NCBI GenBank assembly: GCA_019843655.1
Contig: JACDQD010000004.1
Span: forward strand, 26,361,872-26,425,871
Origin: Lethocerus indicus
Lineage: Eukaryota; Arthropoda; Insecta; Hemiptera; Belostomatidae
DNA: 64,000 bases
Direction: 5' to 3'
Under the pieces are notes generated by a model. It worked only from the letters and a program-made list of their open reading frames with translations. It searched no databases and was not told the origin of the DNA. Positions 27,030-41,085 of this stretch are shown in pieces (position 1 is the first letter of the stretch; every line of letters begins with the position of its first letter). The position numbers and the translations under genes are program-made.

Positions 27030-30000
27030 TGGGCTGCTCACTAGATTTCAAAAGACCGTGACCTAGTTAGGTTAAGGAGCGTGGAGTTGTGTACAAAAAA
27101 TTGTACAGCGATAGCCAGGTGTAAACTGCGATTATCGCTTATTATTTGAGTTCATCAATTAACAGCCAGTGATTAATGATAGTTAAAAAAAAGTTTGGAT
27201 ATCCCGGCATCATCCTTTGTGCTTAAAGCGTCGCCCGATTCGCTATACGATAATTATTGTCGCATCCAGTTTGGACTACCTTCACTATTGTGGTCAACCG
27301 TGCGCCGAAAGAACAATCGTGACATCGTTCGCCCCATTTGTTGACCTCAATTCCCTCGTCCGGGGATCGCTCGTTATCTCCATCTGTCTGCCCGCTACCG
27401 ACACCCTTTATACACACCGATCGGCTCAGCTATATATGGCCACCAGAAGTAAAGGAGAAAGTTGACATTTGCGCGGGGCCCCCTCAGGAATTTTTATTCG
27501 AGCCGGCCAGATGTCGAGTGAAAACGCGCGTAAAACCGGGTTTTCCTCCGGCTCGAGGACGTTTAATGCACAGCGCCGGGTATGTCACCAAAATGGGACG
27601 GCGTCGTTCCAAAAAAAAAATGATAAACGCGAAACATAGAAGAAGAGAAAAACCGTTACAGTTACACAGACAGCACGAAGTCGTTTTATGAAAAAGAGAA
27701 TCGACAAGGTGACCTCCATGTTGGCGGGGAGCAGTCTATTAGCATGCAAGAGGGGCGTGAATTGTAGTGATCACAGTAATGTCCCAAGTCCATGCAAAAT
27801 AGCTTTCGTGGACCAACCGTTTCGGCGAGCTCCCCCTTTCTTAAAATACCTTTAACATTTATTATTCTCAAATTTAATTATTGTCCTCGGGTTATTGGAC
27901 AACTCCGTTGTTTTGGATATCTATTCAAGCAAACATTAGTTGTAATAATATGTGAATATTTATTCTATATACGCGCGCCAACAAGATGTAATCTTTACTA
28001 AATTTATTTATTTTATTATATTCCATATTATACTCTTATATACAGTATCATATTTATAATTGTATCGTAATGCTATCGGTTGAGTAGATTCGAAAGTGAA
28101 TAGCTTCAAAATACTGTTGGGTGTAGGGCTTACACTAGTCACACAGCACTCACATGATGGCGCTCTCACGTAGGTACTTTCAGAGGCGCGTCATTGCACC
28201 GCGAAGGTCGCCTGCTGCATTCCATTCGTGAGTCAACTAACTCAACCCCAGACACACAGATACACACAAACACGAATGCGCATACGCACAGGCCATTCAT
28301 ATATATGTACAGATAATGTATATAAAATACGTACATACGTATATATGCCGAATTTCTTGTGAATAACTTTCAAGTGTTTCTTTAACAAATTACTGGCGGA
28401 AAAACTTGAAATATCGCACATTTTTTGCTTCAGTGACAATTACCCGGCACCAGGTAGTGATTTATATCATAAAACTATTACTTATTCCTGCTTATCGTGA
28501 AATGCGTTCCTTGACGTAACATTAAGCTTGATTACTGAAGTAACAGCAAGAATTTGCCTGTTGGGTACAACCTCTGAAATATGAACAATTGCGTATTTTA
28601 CGTAATAAATATTTTAACATAGTTCACAAATTGAATATTGCACGACCATATCCGAACGCAAACGCATATTCTGTGCAATGCAAACGCAATGGCATAGGAA
28701 TGCATTGAATACAGAATAAGGCCCGTTTTGATAGCGCGTCCTATTATATTATGGGCCAACTAGGTAATAGGACCGATTAATTATGTCGAACACGTGCGTA
28801 GAATACGAGATATTAATTTCGTACAACTATGTGAACCGTGATACTGGTTACAGAATAAATAATGCACTCAAAACTAATGTTTTTCCCGATTTTATTGAAC
28901 GATAACGTTAAAACCTTTATTACGTCGAATCATTTAAAATTCCAACTGTCTTGACCCTTCGAAACATTTTCAGTCGGTCGAAAAGTCTTCATTCCAAGAC
29001 CTTGGGTCCAGATCGGCGTCATCAAGACACGTGGGGAGGGGGGGGGTTATGTTAAACAGAGGTTATAACGCTCTATAGTTGTTAATGCGAGAACCGTATC
29101 GTAACAATAATAATTCCCGATCGACTCCGAGACATTCAGCTCTCGCGGTCCGGGAGTCCGGCTCCGCTATTATTTGGTAACACAATTTAGTCATTATCTA
29201 TAATTCTAAGAGGAGGTATAAGCAATATCGGCATTTGTATCTGGGTCTGGCTCTCGGGGAGGGACCCAGTAATGAAAGGGGACGACCGGTGGTCCAGATG
29301 TTATCGTCGGGCCTGCGGGCATATCCTCTACCGTTGCGACCGAACGACCCAGACTTTTAACATCCCTTCGTCCTCAGTACTCATCTTACCAGTCGTGCTT
29401 TTAAATTCCTCAAAACGTTCCCTCCACGAAATTCAGCTGTCGGGCCACGATATTCTCGAAAAACATTTTCTTGAAAATGTCGAAGAACCGAAGTTCTTGT
29501 TTTCACTCCTTATTTATATTATTACTAATCTACCGGTTTTTAGTACAATTTGGAAAGGGACCATAGTTTTTGTGAATCGGTTCCGGATTCGTAATTATTC
29601 GTAATATTTTTTATTTAAAAATTGTTAATCCGCGACTTCCGCCAAATTCATTTCTGTGGTATAGCAGTCGATAAAATAACTGGTTCGTAACTATCTATTT
29701 GTATAACATATATACGCCGCACCGGTGATGGGTGACACGGATGCGATGTGTAAATCCTCACGAACAGTTTTGAAAATTGCCGGTCTCCGTCGTCCATTAT
29801 TGGGGCGATACAATTTAATTATTATCTGCGCATCTGGTATAGGCGTTATCCGGACCCGAGATCGAGAGTCGCCTCCCCCCGGGGGGGCTCCTATTGAAAA
29901 AAATACACGGGTCGAGCGGTGTAGCCACCAGATTGTATCTCTGAGGTGGGCATCGGCTGTATCACGGCCGCCGGTGCTTCTCCAACAATGCCCTGTAGAA

Positions 30001-33000
30001 CGTAATTTAACCGTCGGGCTTCTCTCCTCTCTCTCTCTACCTGTACCTCCCGTCCAATCAATAATTCGAGGCAGTAAAATGAACGGCAAAGAAAAAGCGG
30101 TTGTCGATGCCGCGGTAGCGCTTAGACGAATTCTATCGACCGGTCCCTTGAATGTCTTTAAATGAAAAGGTAGTTCCAAGTTGAGCGGAATAGCTCCAAA
30201 TATAAGAGAGGTAATTGTCTAATCTGTTTTCGTTAAAACTACGCCTTCATTTTCTATAACGCAATTTGCATTCGGTTACAGGTGGGCCTTCATCCGGTCA
30301 ATTGATGGTCGGAAAAGGCCGGGCGTAATGCCGCCATTACTGGTGAGCGATTTGGCCTTGGCGGTGCGCGGAATCCGTTGTAGGGCCGGACGAAACATGG
30401 CTGAAATATGGTATTAATAAAGCGGCGTTGTCATTAAGGCGCCAGTTTTATTTAGCTCGGTAAGGAATGGGTTCCGCGGTAGGAGGAGTAACCGGCGGAG
30501 GAATGAAGCGGTCAACTGTGGACACGCCGCATTCTCCACCACCAGTTTATAGCCGGCCGGCCGGCTGCATTCCCCGTATTTTTATTTTTATTCAAAAACC
30601 TCCATACTTTTTACACGCGCTGACAAGAACGTTCCGTTCTACTCATTACGCATTCTGCCGGATGTAATCTGCGACACTTCCAAGTCGCTTTTTTTTGCGA
30701 TGCGCATTTTAAAATAATGCTCCAGAAGAATGATCTCGATAAGGTACATATTTCTTTTTTTATAACTGCACGCGGAAATTCTTACGCCTTAAATTATGGA
30801 TATGACTTGTGCCCTAAGTGGCAAGCATTTTATGTGCCTAATTACTTGAGTTACTATTGAGATATATTTTTGCTTTATCCGAGTTTCATTTTTTACGAGT
30901 ACTGAAATGTTCCACCGGTAATGTTGTTAAATAACCGAGATCAGAGACCGAATATGATTATTTGATGATTGAATTTGATTAGCGACCAAATCAGAACCAT
31001 TTGGTATACAATATTGAATTCTAATTTGGCCGTGCTCGTCATAGCCAATTCGTCACATGTGATGACAGGTTGAAAGGTCGCTCGTTCGGATCGGGCCGCT
31101 TTAAGACTGAGGATTGATTGAAATCCCGTTTCGATCGGAAAGGAAGTCTCGGCTGCCGGAAGCCATAAATAACGGGGAGTCGTCCTGCCTTCTGTTTCTC
31201 CCGTCTCAACTGGGCACATCCTTTTCCCCCATTTACAGAACCAAATGAAGTACGCTTAATTTATAAAGGGTTTTAATTCCCGTTTCGTAAATCCGTCACG
31301 TACAAAGATTTCTGAACTCGGCAAAAGAGAATTGTAAATGCGAAAGGGTTATTGTTATATGCGGACAGCTAATATGGACATGCCATGAAAAGAACATTAT
31401 TAGAAGACATAAGGGTCTAGGAAATTTCTGTCCTTGAGCAAATAAGATTTCTCAGCCTAACAAATGGAATTGGCTAGAAAACAAGTTTAGTTTATTATTC
31501 CGCGTTAAGTTAAAAATTCAGCATTCCGGATCTTTTTTTATCTATTCGCTCCAACTGAAATACGAAAGAATAATGTCAGCTGCACCACCCGTGGAATAGC
31601 GAGGCAGGTAGAGAATAAATTCTTGTTGCGTATTTCTCATGGTATGACATCATTCACAATAAATGTATAACACTGCGAGTGAAACCCACAAGAAAGTATC
31701 TGCAAATGTTAAAACATGTTTAATTCATTTCACGAAACCTGAAAGCCCTTAGCGGTGTCTTTTGGCCGACTCGTCCAGAAGACGGCAGCGCACTTTCACC
31801 ATTAATCGTGGTCCCTTTTGAAACGAAGGTGAGAAATGAAAGTCACCTCTTGCGCGTTCGTAGGTTACGCACAGATGTATAGAGATATGGCATGCGTTAT
31901 TACGTCGTCGGTGAAGGGGGCAATTTTTTTCCCCCTGATTCCAATTTGATTTATTAATAGAGACGACCATTCGCGAGTGGAATAAACCGACATTTCAGTT
32001 ATCACTTCATAATAACGCCGCTCCTCTGTAATAAGGTAGGAATTCGATGGGAGCCTTCCAGCGGGAACTACGATAGTATTTAACGCAAACGGTATGTCCC
32101 AGTTAGGCATACAAAGTAGGCCGGTCCGAGCAACAGGTCGGGAAAGCCGCCATCCACGCCGAGTGGGGGTGGGAGAACATGTCAAGCGTCGAGTTAGAAT
32201 TATCTCTTCCTACTTTCGTTCCTGGAAGTTCCGTTCCATTAACCGCATCATCTCCGTTCAGCGATGGATAGATGAAACGTTGATTTAATCGAATTCGCAA
32301 TAATCTAATTTGTAGCACGCGCTAAATACTGGCGTAAATGTTAGCGGCAGGAGAAGGACAGGCGGCTGCCTTGAGAGTAGGAGGCGGAGGCGGAGGCGGA
32401 GGTGGAGGCCAGATGTCCGGGGATAACTGTGCGGCGGCAAAGCGGGACTCTCTGTTGCAACGCCTTATATAACCGGGGGGAGGGGTGTTAGGCTTCGGGT
32501 TTGTGTCGAGGCTGAACGCTTGCGAAATTGATTCAAATTCTCCGCCGGGACGGAGCCTGCAGCCCGAACTCTTGCTCAATACGGCTCGCCGACGTCCCAC
32601 GAGAAAATACCTTATTCAAATAAACGGAGCTGCCCGTTTGTCTTAAAAGGCAGAAAAGTTCCAACGGCGTTCACTGAAATTCCCCTTTACAATTTGAAAG
32701 TATGTAAAAGAGGCCTAAAGATTTTAGACCACTTTATGATTGTATGGCTTGTGGTGACTGTTTTACTTCTCCTCTTTTGGACTCACGCTTGTGGCAGAAT
32801 ACTGCCGGACTCTGGCGACAAAGTCGATTAAGTTGACTATATTTTAGAACGCTAATTCTGTTTCCGGAAGTAAACCAGTAATTAACTTCCTTCAATTGGA
32901 GACTGTGCAAGTGCGTATGGAAATTCTGCTCCTGTTCTTTTCTTCACGTGGCGTAGCGAGAAAGTAGAGCGAAGGGCCGCGTTCGTGATGCAGTTGGCCT

Positions 33001-36000
33001 CCATACATCCCCCTAAACGTGTATTGCCAGCATTTCGCCCGATAAATGTACAACCGAATAATATCTTTCGCTAACGGCCCTCTGTAGCGGTTTCGCGAGG
33101 TATCAGAATGCCTTGCTGTATACATTTGCCGAAGACATTTAAAGATAAAAGATAATTTAAATTTATTGTCTCGGGTAAGAATGTAATTATAATTAATTAA
33201 ATCGTAATTTTTTATTTAATTGTTCGTGCGAATTGTTACTAAGAGTGAGTTACGTCCATCCTGCCAGAAGGAAGATGTCGGTCGAATTAAAGATGTTTAT
33301 AGCTATCATCGTATTTATTTCATTCTCCTGTCCCTGCAGTCATTTTATCACATTAATCATGGTTTATATGAGAGTCCTCTAATTGCTCGTGAAGAGTACA
33401 GTGTCACCGTCAAGGTTCAGCCTTACACTTTCACGACCTTCCTGCGGATTCATTTTAATCCAACGCGTGTATCAGGTTCTTTCTGTTCGAGCTCTAGATG
33501 AGAGTGATTCATTGTATTTTACTTTGGAAACCTGAATGTGCCGAGTGCGAGTCAATTAAGGACAACCGCACGACAGTGGACCGTTCTACGGGAATGATGA
33601 TGGCGCGAGTAAAGGCATTCGATTGCGGACTATTCTCCGACTTCTCTTTCCTTCGAATTCCACAAAGTCCGGTTTTGAAATCCACGCTGTCATATTATTT
33701 TGCATATGCCGAGTGGCTGAGTGTTAGGGGAGTGGCGGTAGGGGAGGGGGGGTGGTGGTGGCGCCTCTCGGTCGCCCACGGGCACCCCACCCCTGTCCAA
33801 GGTCCAATCTTCCAGCCCCCCTACGCCGTCCTCCTCCAAACTTCCGTGTCCTCATTTCCTACTCTAAAGCCTTCTCTTTCTGATTATTCGTAATCCCTCC
33901 TAAAAGTGTTCCTTCCAACGGTCCACGTATTTACCCCCGAGGCTGCGATAAATAATCGGGAAAATATATAGGCGCGGAATTCGTAGCGTTTAAAATAATA
34001 AATTTCAGATTTGAAATTGAATAATTTCGCTGCCAAGACAGGGGCCCTGTGTTGCGGACTGGATCGAATCCGCTGAGTTTTAAGTAATTCAAAGTTATAT
34101 TACAAGCGGCGGTTATTTTGAATAAGAATCTGCATTCGACCGATCGACAACTACAAGTTTCAGTCTACTTATTTGGTTTTATAATTGACCGACCGCGGCT
34201 AACAAACAAATATCGATGTATTTCACGCCGGCGTTACATAAGAGAAAGAGAATGTGAATAGTGGGTAATTGGCTGACAGCGCGGATTGTAAGGACACGCG
34301 GGACTGCCATTAACAATCGTGATAAACATATCAAGTACATTATTCAGCGCCTGACTCGAATACATTACAGAATCTTTTGAATAGTTCACAGTTCAAGCGT
34401 CCGAAGCGACCGTACATTCTTCACTGAATCGGCTGCCAGCAGTGAACACTCGAGGAGGAACATCCATGGGAAAATTCCCACTGCACGGGTATTTATAGTC
34501 ACATAAATTCTCTGGCATACATAAGGACGCCAGTATGAAATATCAGGTACATTTAGCTTGTGAAAGGAGACACGTAAAGGTCTAGGTCTGTTCCTAATTT
34601 TAAAATAGTTAAATAGAAGACGGCGGTCCAATATTAATGTTTAAAGGAAATGTTAAGAGAGAGAGCTACCTTGCCGCACGTGACTAACCGACCGTCCTTC
34701 AGAAAGTTCACTTAATTGCCCACAAATCACGCGAAATAAGGTTTTCTGCTTTCTTTTTGGGCGTTCAAAATTCTCGACCGGTCCCGTACAAACACGTCCT
34801 GGCATTTCCAAGCTGAATATACGGACGTAAAATATACCGCTCAACAATCTCAATTAAGTATTGAATAGGCCGGAGCCGTTTGCCAAGTGGGGAGGTATGC
34901 AACGTCTAGAATTACGTGGACTACTGGGGGGGGGGCAATCAATTCAACCACGATATGTCGTGCCTCCAGTTCCACACCGGGCTTTCACCGGTTACATAAC
35001 GTTAAAACACACACACATTCAGAGGTAGACTCATAATTGTTACTTTTACCGGGTGATATTTTAAAAAGGTAATAATCATACAAATTAAACGGAGGACGAC
35101 AATTTTCTAATAAGCCGATTTAATTTACAATACCCCCGTGCGACTGTCTCTCCCCTTCGCTTTTGCCCCGATTGACCAAATTCGGCGGCGGCCGGCCATC
35201 GCGGTAACTTATGTGTGGGATTGGGACCGATGTCGGACATATGGTCCCCCTTCACCGCGCTATTAAGATTCGCAAATTATAGAACTGAATTATGCACCTT
35301 TGTTGCAATGCCGAACACCGATACAGGGCCAAGCCCACGCCTGCGTCAGGAAAGAAATGATTAAACTGGTAGTTTCCAAATGTATTTTATTGGTAAAACG
35401 TCCTACTAAACAGAATTGTCCTATTACTGTAGGCAAAAAAATGGACAAATCCGAGATTGATAATTTCTAATCTAAGGCGGTGAAATGAACTATTTTATGT
35501 AGTTTTGAATCGAGTATCTCGATACATACAAGAAGATGTATCACTGGGCTGTTATATCCTACTAATCCCGTACGGCGATTTACCTTACAGAGGTTAAGCA
35601 ACATAAATAAGAAAGTCAAGCGTTTCAGATTTCAACAGAGAAATCATTATCTCGTGTTGACGTCCTAAACTGTGAAGTGTATTTCGAAATGCAGGCAGCC
35701 GGTGCTTTCGTCGAGGACGTACCGCGGTTCGACGGGGCGACAATTAAATATTATATGCGCTTTTTTTACCGGAGTTTGTTGCAAAGTCCCACTGCACTTT
35801 GCCCGTAACTCGCTCTTGGGTTTTGGTATGGGTTAGATAAAGTCAGAAGTGAAAGCGGTCCGTACATATATCATGGCCGGAAGACAGTTTATGTATGCTG
35901 GATCATGGCGCTCCCACGCCGGATCAGCTCGTCGGTTCTTCTTCGTCTACTTCTTAACGTCGTCTCCCTTTTATCGACACGCGGGAGGCGGTTACGTGAC

Positions 36001-39000
36001 GACGAAAATGGTAATCGTGACCGGGTCGTTTAAACGGAGAACTGCCTTATGCCGGCTTTGTTCCTTCGGTATCATCAAATCGAAGTTATAAATGCGTTCG
36101 AATGAGCATTTATACGGATTTGTATTACTTTTACCTGCCTGAAGATATTGTGCCTAACGAGAATATTATGTGAGAAAACAGGAAAAAAACTGAATTTATT
36201 CGACATGTTCTTATCCACAAGTAGTGGTTTGATTAACTTATTCTGTAGGGTTTTCCATCAGGCACAAAGGTGCACAAAACACTTTCTGTAATGAATCTGT
36301 AAAATTTGAGGAAGACTAATATTCCTCGCTGTAATTTGTCATAAATGATAACTGATTGATTATAAAACGATTTATTGGAGTAGGATTGATTTTCTTATAC
36401 ATGAAAATTTCTATACTGGCTATTGGTTGCCCTGAGGCATTACAAAAATTGTATCATGATTTTTCACCGGCATTATGAAAAACAGAGAATTTGCAGATGG
36501 CAGTGATCCAGGTAATAATAACTCCTATCATATTTCAATTCGTAACTCAAATCTCAGAATTATAATCTCATTTACAATTAATTTTGTAATTATCCAACTC
36601 TGTCTCTCTCCTTCCTTTCTTCCCCTCTGCAACTGCTCATGGCTATTCAGGTCAGTGATATGAATCAGTTTATTGGAACGGAGACAGCAAAATTGATTGG
36701 CGAAACGACTTCCTTGTTTCAAGCCACTTAATCATCGGAGTTACGGCCTGATTTACAGTTAACAACTTCTTGTAAATAAATAATGTAAGAGCCGAGTCCG
36801 GTCGTGGCGACCACAAAGATCAAGATGGTTGAAGATGATATTTGAACGGCAAAAATGATGCAATATAAGGGGCAACTTTCTAATTCATCTTGAGTTTTCC
36901 GGATGAGGAGATTCCTGCAACTAAATATTTGGTCCCTCGGTGGTGATTTTGTGATACTATGCAATGTCATCATTTTATAATTCCGTAACACTATTATAAG
37001 CAATTTCTCAATTTTCGTTCTATCTGGTTAACTTGTGGTATGCAGTTATTGAGTCTCAATGACTAGTTGGAAGTGTTGGCTTTTCACCCGATGCAGGCCC
37101 GCCGTGTATGAACAATAATATCGCTTTGGATTCATCCGATCCAGCCATAAATTTATTCGATCTGAATGTGGTTAGTAAATCCCGAATTGGACGGTATACC
37201 CGGGACTTGTGGACAGTGTGGCTGAACCGATTTCCGTACAATAGCAAAACGCCGACCGGCTATTATAAGCAGTGGGAGCGGCTTGAGGTAAAGCCTGACC
37301 CGTGCAGTTGTCAGTCCGGCTGGCGGTATTGGGGACAATGTGGCAGGCTCGGGGCAGATAGGCTCGTTAGGGGAACGGTGCGTATCCCGCTAGCAGCCCC
37401 CCGGCCAAACAGGAAGCATTACAATACCGTCCCCGAGCCGCCGTCGTTACGCCGGCTGTTACACTGCCACTGTCTTTTAAATCCGACAAGAGAAGACACT
37501 AACTAACCCGACAGAGGGGTAGGCCCAACGATTAGCGTGACATCACTCCGCATATGCCAAGTATACTTGTATCCTATCACTTTTATACCTCCCACTGTTC
37601 CTTACTTTGGGCATACAACAGTAGTGACACGTACAGTGACGGCTAGGAAACTCGAGCTTTTACTTTACCTTGCCTTCGATGTACGGCTTACCAGCATAAC
37701 CTAGCTCAACATATATGTATTGCGATAGTGGTCTTTTAATTACGGGTGGTATACTCTTCCAGTAGCATAGAAGCGGCATTTTCGACCGCCTTGTTTGGTC
37801 TTTGTAGACGCTGCAGATAGTAACAGTTCATTGAAAGCAGGTACAAATATACAACACAAGTACCTAACTGTAATACTAACGGAATGCTACTGACGATGGC
37901 TGGAGTCCTAAACGCGTTTACAAATACCTGAAATATAAACTATATATCCAGTGAGAGTTTCGGGGTTTCCGTCTCTCATTTTTCCGTACATCTCCGGACG
38001 CAATTTGTTTTTTAAATCTCGGAAATTCCCAGCGGTTTTCATTTCTCTCTCAGGGCGGAGTGGCAACACAGACCGAATGCTAGAATAGAGAAGGAGGTCT
38101 TCGCCCGAATAAATTACTTCCATACCTTCGCCCGACTCTCCTTGGGGAGATGAAAAAAATCCTTGCCAAGAATTTCAATGACGTACGTGGGCACCTTAAT
38201 TACGCAGTGGACGGGCGCCCGCCCAACCGAAACGTCAACGCCCAGTCCCCGGGACTGGCTGTCACGTTACAAAATCAACCCGGCTCAGCGCTTCGTTTCT
38301 CGACACACTCCGCCTCGTGAATTCAGAAAGTGACAACGAACAATTCCCACCTCGAAATTGTCGTCAAAGGTAGATTTGCTCAATTTACAAATGGGCGCAG
38401 ATCTTATCTAGTTCACTGTTAGCCAGCCAGCGGGAATGGCTCGGGAATGTCCTACTACGCGTGGATATTAAATAGGTTCTGCGAGGGGCTTAAATTGGCT
38501 TGCAAATGAAGGGAGGATGAAGCGGGCGGGCGGGCGGTGACCGGTTATTGGCTGCTAGTAACAGAGTGGGATGTCTTCGGTTTTTCACTCCGCGAGTGCG
38601 CTTGCCCGTATAAGTGTGAGAAAGAGGCCCGGGACTTAACGGTAGATTGACTCATTTGAATGAGCGAAAGTACCCGAACGGGATGCCGCCGATGCCGACA
38701 AATTGTTAGTTTTTCGTCCTTTGGCTATTTATCGATCGACACGAGATTGGATATATCCTTTCCCGCGGGGTAGGCCATGAAACATGCTCGATTTTAACGT
38801 GTTGACTCTCATGATCTAAAATATATCCTGTAAGTTAGTTACCGAACTCTTTTAACTTCTATTTTGGTAGGAATTCATATCAATTTTAAATATCCGCATT
38901 TCACAAACACCTCACGATTTTACGAATTTCAATGTATAATGTAGTTTTAACTGTCGATATCGCTAATTTTTTCTCTAATCGGCCTCAAGACAAAAGTCAC

Positions 39001-39100
39001 TTTTGCGATATTACTTGTCTTTCTTTCACCGGTCCTCATCTAGCTCGGTTTTCCCCGAATACACGACTAACGCTGCCCGGATACTAAGCTCTCTTCTACA
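27030..39100. other. Gene-free region, CpG-containing blocks
   Basis: No open frame here shows a recognisable domain. AT-rich spacers alternate with balanced to GC-rich blocks carrying many CpGs, for example around 27.2-27.7, 29.7-30.6, 32.1-32.6, 33.5-33.9, 35.1-35.3, 37.1-37.5 and 38.2-38.7 kb. This looks like a cis-regulatory or intronic domain, but conservation cannot be judged from one sequence. Confidence 0.5.
32380..32409 (+). repeat. (GGAGGC)n short tandem repeat
   Basis: Four to five imperfect copies of GGAGGC in a GC-rich block. On the minus strand it gives a proline run in a chance open frame. Confidence 0.85.
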
Positions 39101-39158
39101 ACAAATATATGAGCCAGAGACAGGCACGTGTACGTACGGGCGGAGACCGCCAGGTATG

Positions 39159-39560
39159 TGAGTGAGAGACAGAGAGTGATAGATGGAGCGGGAGTGAGGG
39201 AGAAAGGGCTCGAAGGGTAGGTTGGAGGAAGGGGTGGTTGTACTAGGCGAGGGGAGTAGTGACACTGACCTCAACTCAACCCCTCGACACCCTCCTTCTT
39301 CTCGCCGGAACTCTTCCTTTTCGACGTCCAGAGATCTCGGGTTATATAGAGAGGGACAAAGGGGAGGAAGATGAACAGATAGAGGGAGGAAGCCAAACTA
39401 CTCGACAGGAGAAAGAGAAAAAAGAATGAGAAAGCGTAAGAGGATTTTAAGTTATAGACAGAGAGGGGAATAAAAAAAAGATGGGCCAGGTTCGGTAGAA
39501 GGAAAAGGGGAATGACAGAAAGTATGAAAAGAATGTTGGACGAATAAAAGCTGGGAGTGG
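39159..39560. repeat. Purine-rich (GAGA-type) tract
   Basis: A long region dominated by GAGAG, GGAG and GAAAG runs on the + strand, interrupted at about 39260-39340 by a mixed segment. It provides many potential GAGA-factor sites. Confidence 0.6.
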
Positions 39561-40401
39561 AAATAAAGGAGAGGGTCTCGGCCGAACGACAGAAATGCTG
39601 TTACGGGCCCGGAGAGGAACAGCAGGAAATTACTGAAATTGTATTATACTGACTAAATCATTATTGAATAATGTGTTGGAAGAAAATATAATTCAACTGA
39701 ATGCATAACATTACTGCCATTTCGTATTCTTCTCAACGTTCCGCCCAATTTTATCGGTAATACGAAAACGACGAATTCTTCGATTATGAATTATGCCGGA
39801 TAACATTTTCTGGTCGTTGCATGGCAGTTTGTCCTGTTTTATACAGCATGAAATTGAAGATGCCGAATTTCTATTAATGATGTTGGGATTCCTGTCTTGC
39901 CTTTGTGCTTGTTTATTTCTAAATATCGACGAAGATATAATATTTTATTGAAAATCATTACGCTTCTTATACCCTAGTGGAACTTTCATACGTACAAGGT
40001 AAAGATTTGTAATATTAATTAATAAGCATTAATAGTAATTAATATTAATATGAAGTCCGATAGCTTTAAACTTGCTGATTCAATCATTGAGAATGTAGTA
40101 GTTAGAGTATATGCTAACTGTCTATAATTGAAGCATGTCAATTCAGTTTTACGCGTTTTACTAGCGTACTCCATTTATACCCGGTTGTTTTAAATTGTCC
40201 AGCGTGAACTGATTATCGCGGTCAATCAACTGTTTTTGATTGAGCACAACTCGAGCGGGGGATAAAACGAGAAAAGGCCTATAAAGTTAGATACTTATAG
40301 TAGTGGCACAGCTTTGAGCGTCGGCTCGAGGTGCCCGCTGGCCGCTTGAAGAGTTCACGTTTGGAATGCGCTCTGGGCGCTCTTAACCACCCGACCGGCC
40401 C

Positions 40402-40467
40402 CCCTATCTCTCTCTCTCCCTCCCTCCCTCCCTCCCTCCTCTCTCTCTCTCTCTCCCTCTCTCTCAC
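40402..40467 (+). repeat. (CT)n/(CCCT)n microsatellite
   Basis: An uninterrupted pyrimidine tract made of CTCTCT, CCCTCCCTCC and CTCTCT segments. Confidence 0.9.
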
Positions 40468-41015
40468 TCACCGGCCAACATTATAATATTACTTTCCCAT
40501 ACCCATTCTATTGTGGGCAAAGAATTCGGGCGGATCAAGAGGGAGGGGAGGAGGGGAAAAAAGAACACCAATTAATGTTAATGTTCGGTGTGTATGTCGG
40601 AAATATTCGAGCGGTCCGTCTTATTAAAAGGCCTCAGGACTCGGGGTATTACAACGAGGCCTAGAATAAACGAAATTATTTGAAGCCTTGGGTTGAAATC
40701 AGTCATCCTCTTCTCTGCAAGTAAAATCTGCGAGACAAATTTGTATAGAATTAAATCCATACATTTTACAGAGCTGCCTACAATTTCCTAATTATTTCAG
40801 GAGTATACACTTTAAATTTCCAAAATTCTGAACAATACTGTATTACAAGGAGGCAGGAGCTCTTAATTTGGACCATATAATTAAATATTCCGTTGTATTA
40901 TTATCTACCAATAGTTAAAGTCGCGAAAATGAAAGTATGCATGTCTGTCATTATCTGAATAGTCTACTCTGTATTAATTAATTATACCTGTAAATAAGAA
41001 CGAAGGGAGGGATAA

Positions 41016-41017
<2 letters not shown>

Positions 41018-41062
<45 letters not shown>

Positions 41063-41085
41063 AGAGAGAGGGAGAGAGAGAGAGA
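41018..41085 (+). repeat. (GA)n microsatellite
   Basis: About 68 bases of GA dinucleotides with a few GGGA interruptions. Confidence 0.95.

Noticed and set aside
34050..34085. GGATCGAATCC, resembling a tRNA B-box
   Set aside because: No A-box, acceptor stem or anticodon arm can be placed upstream.
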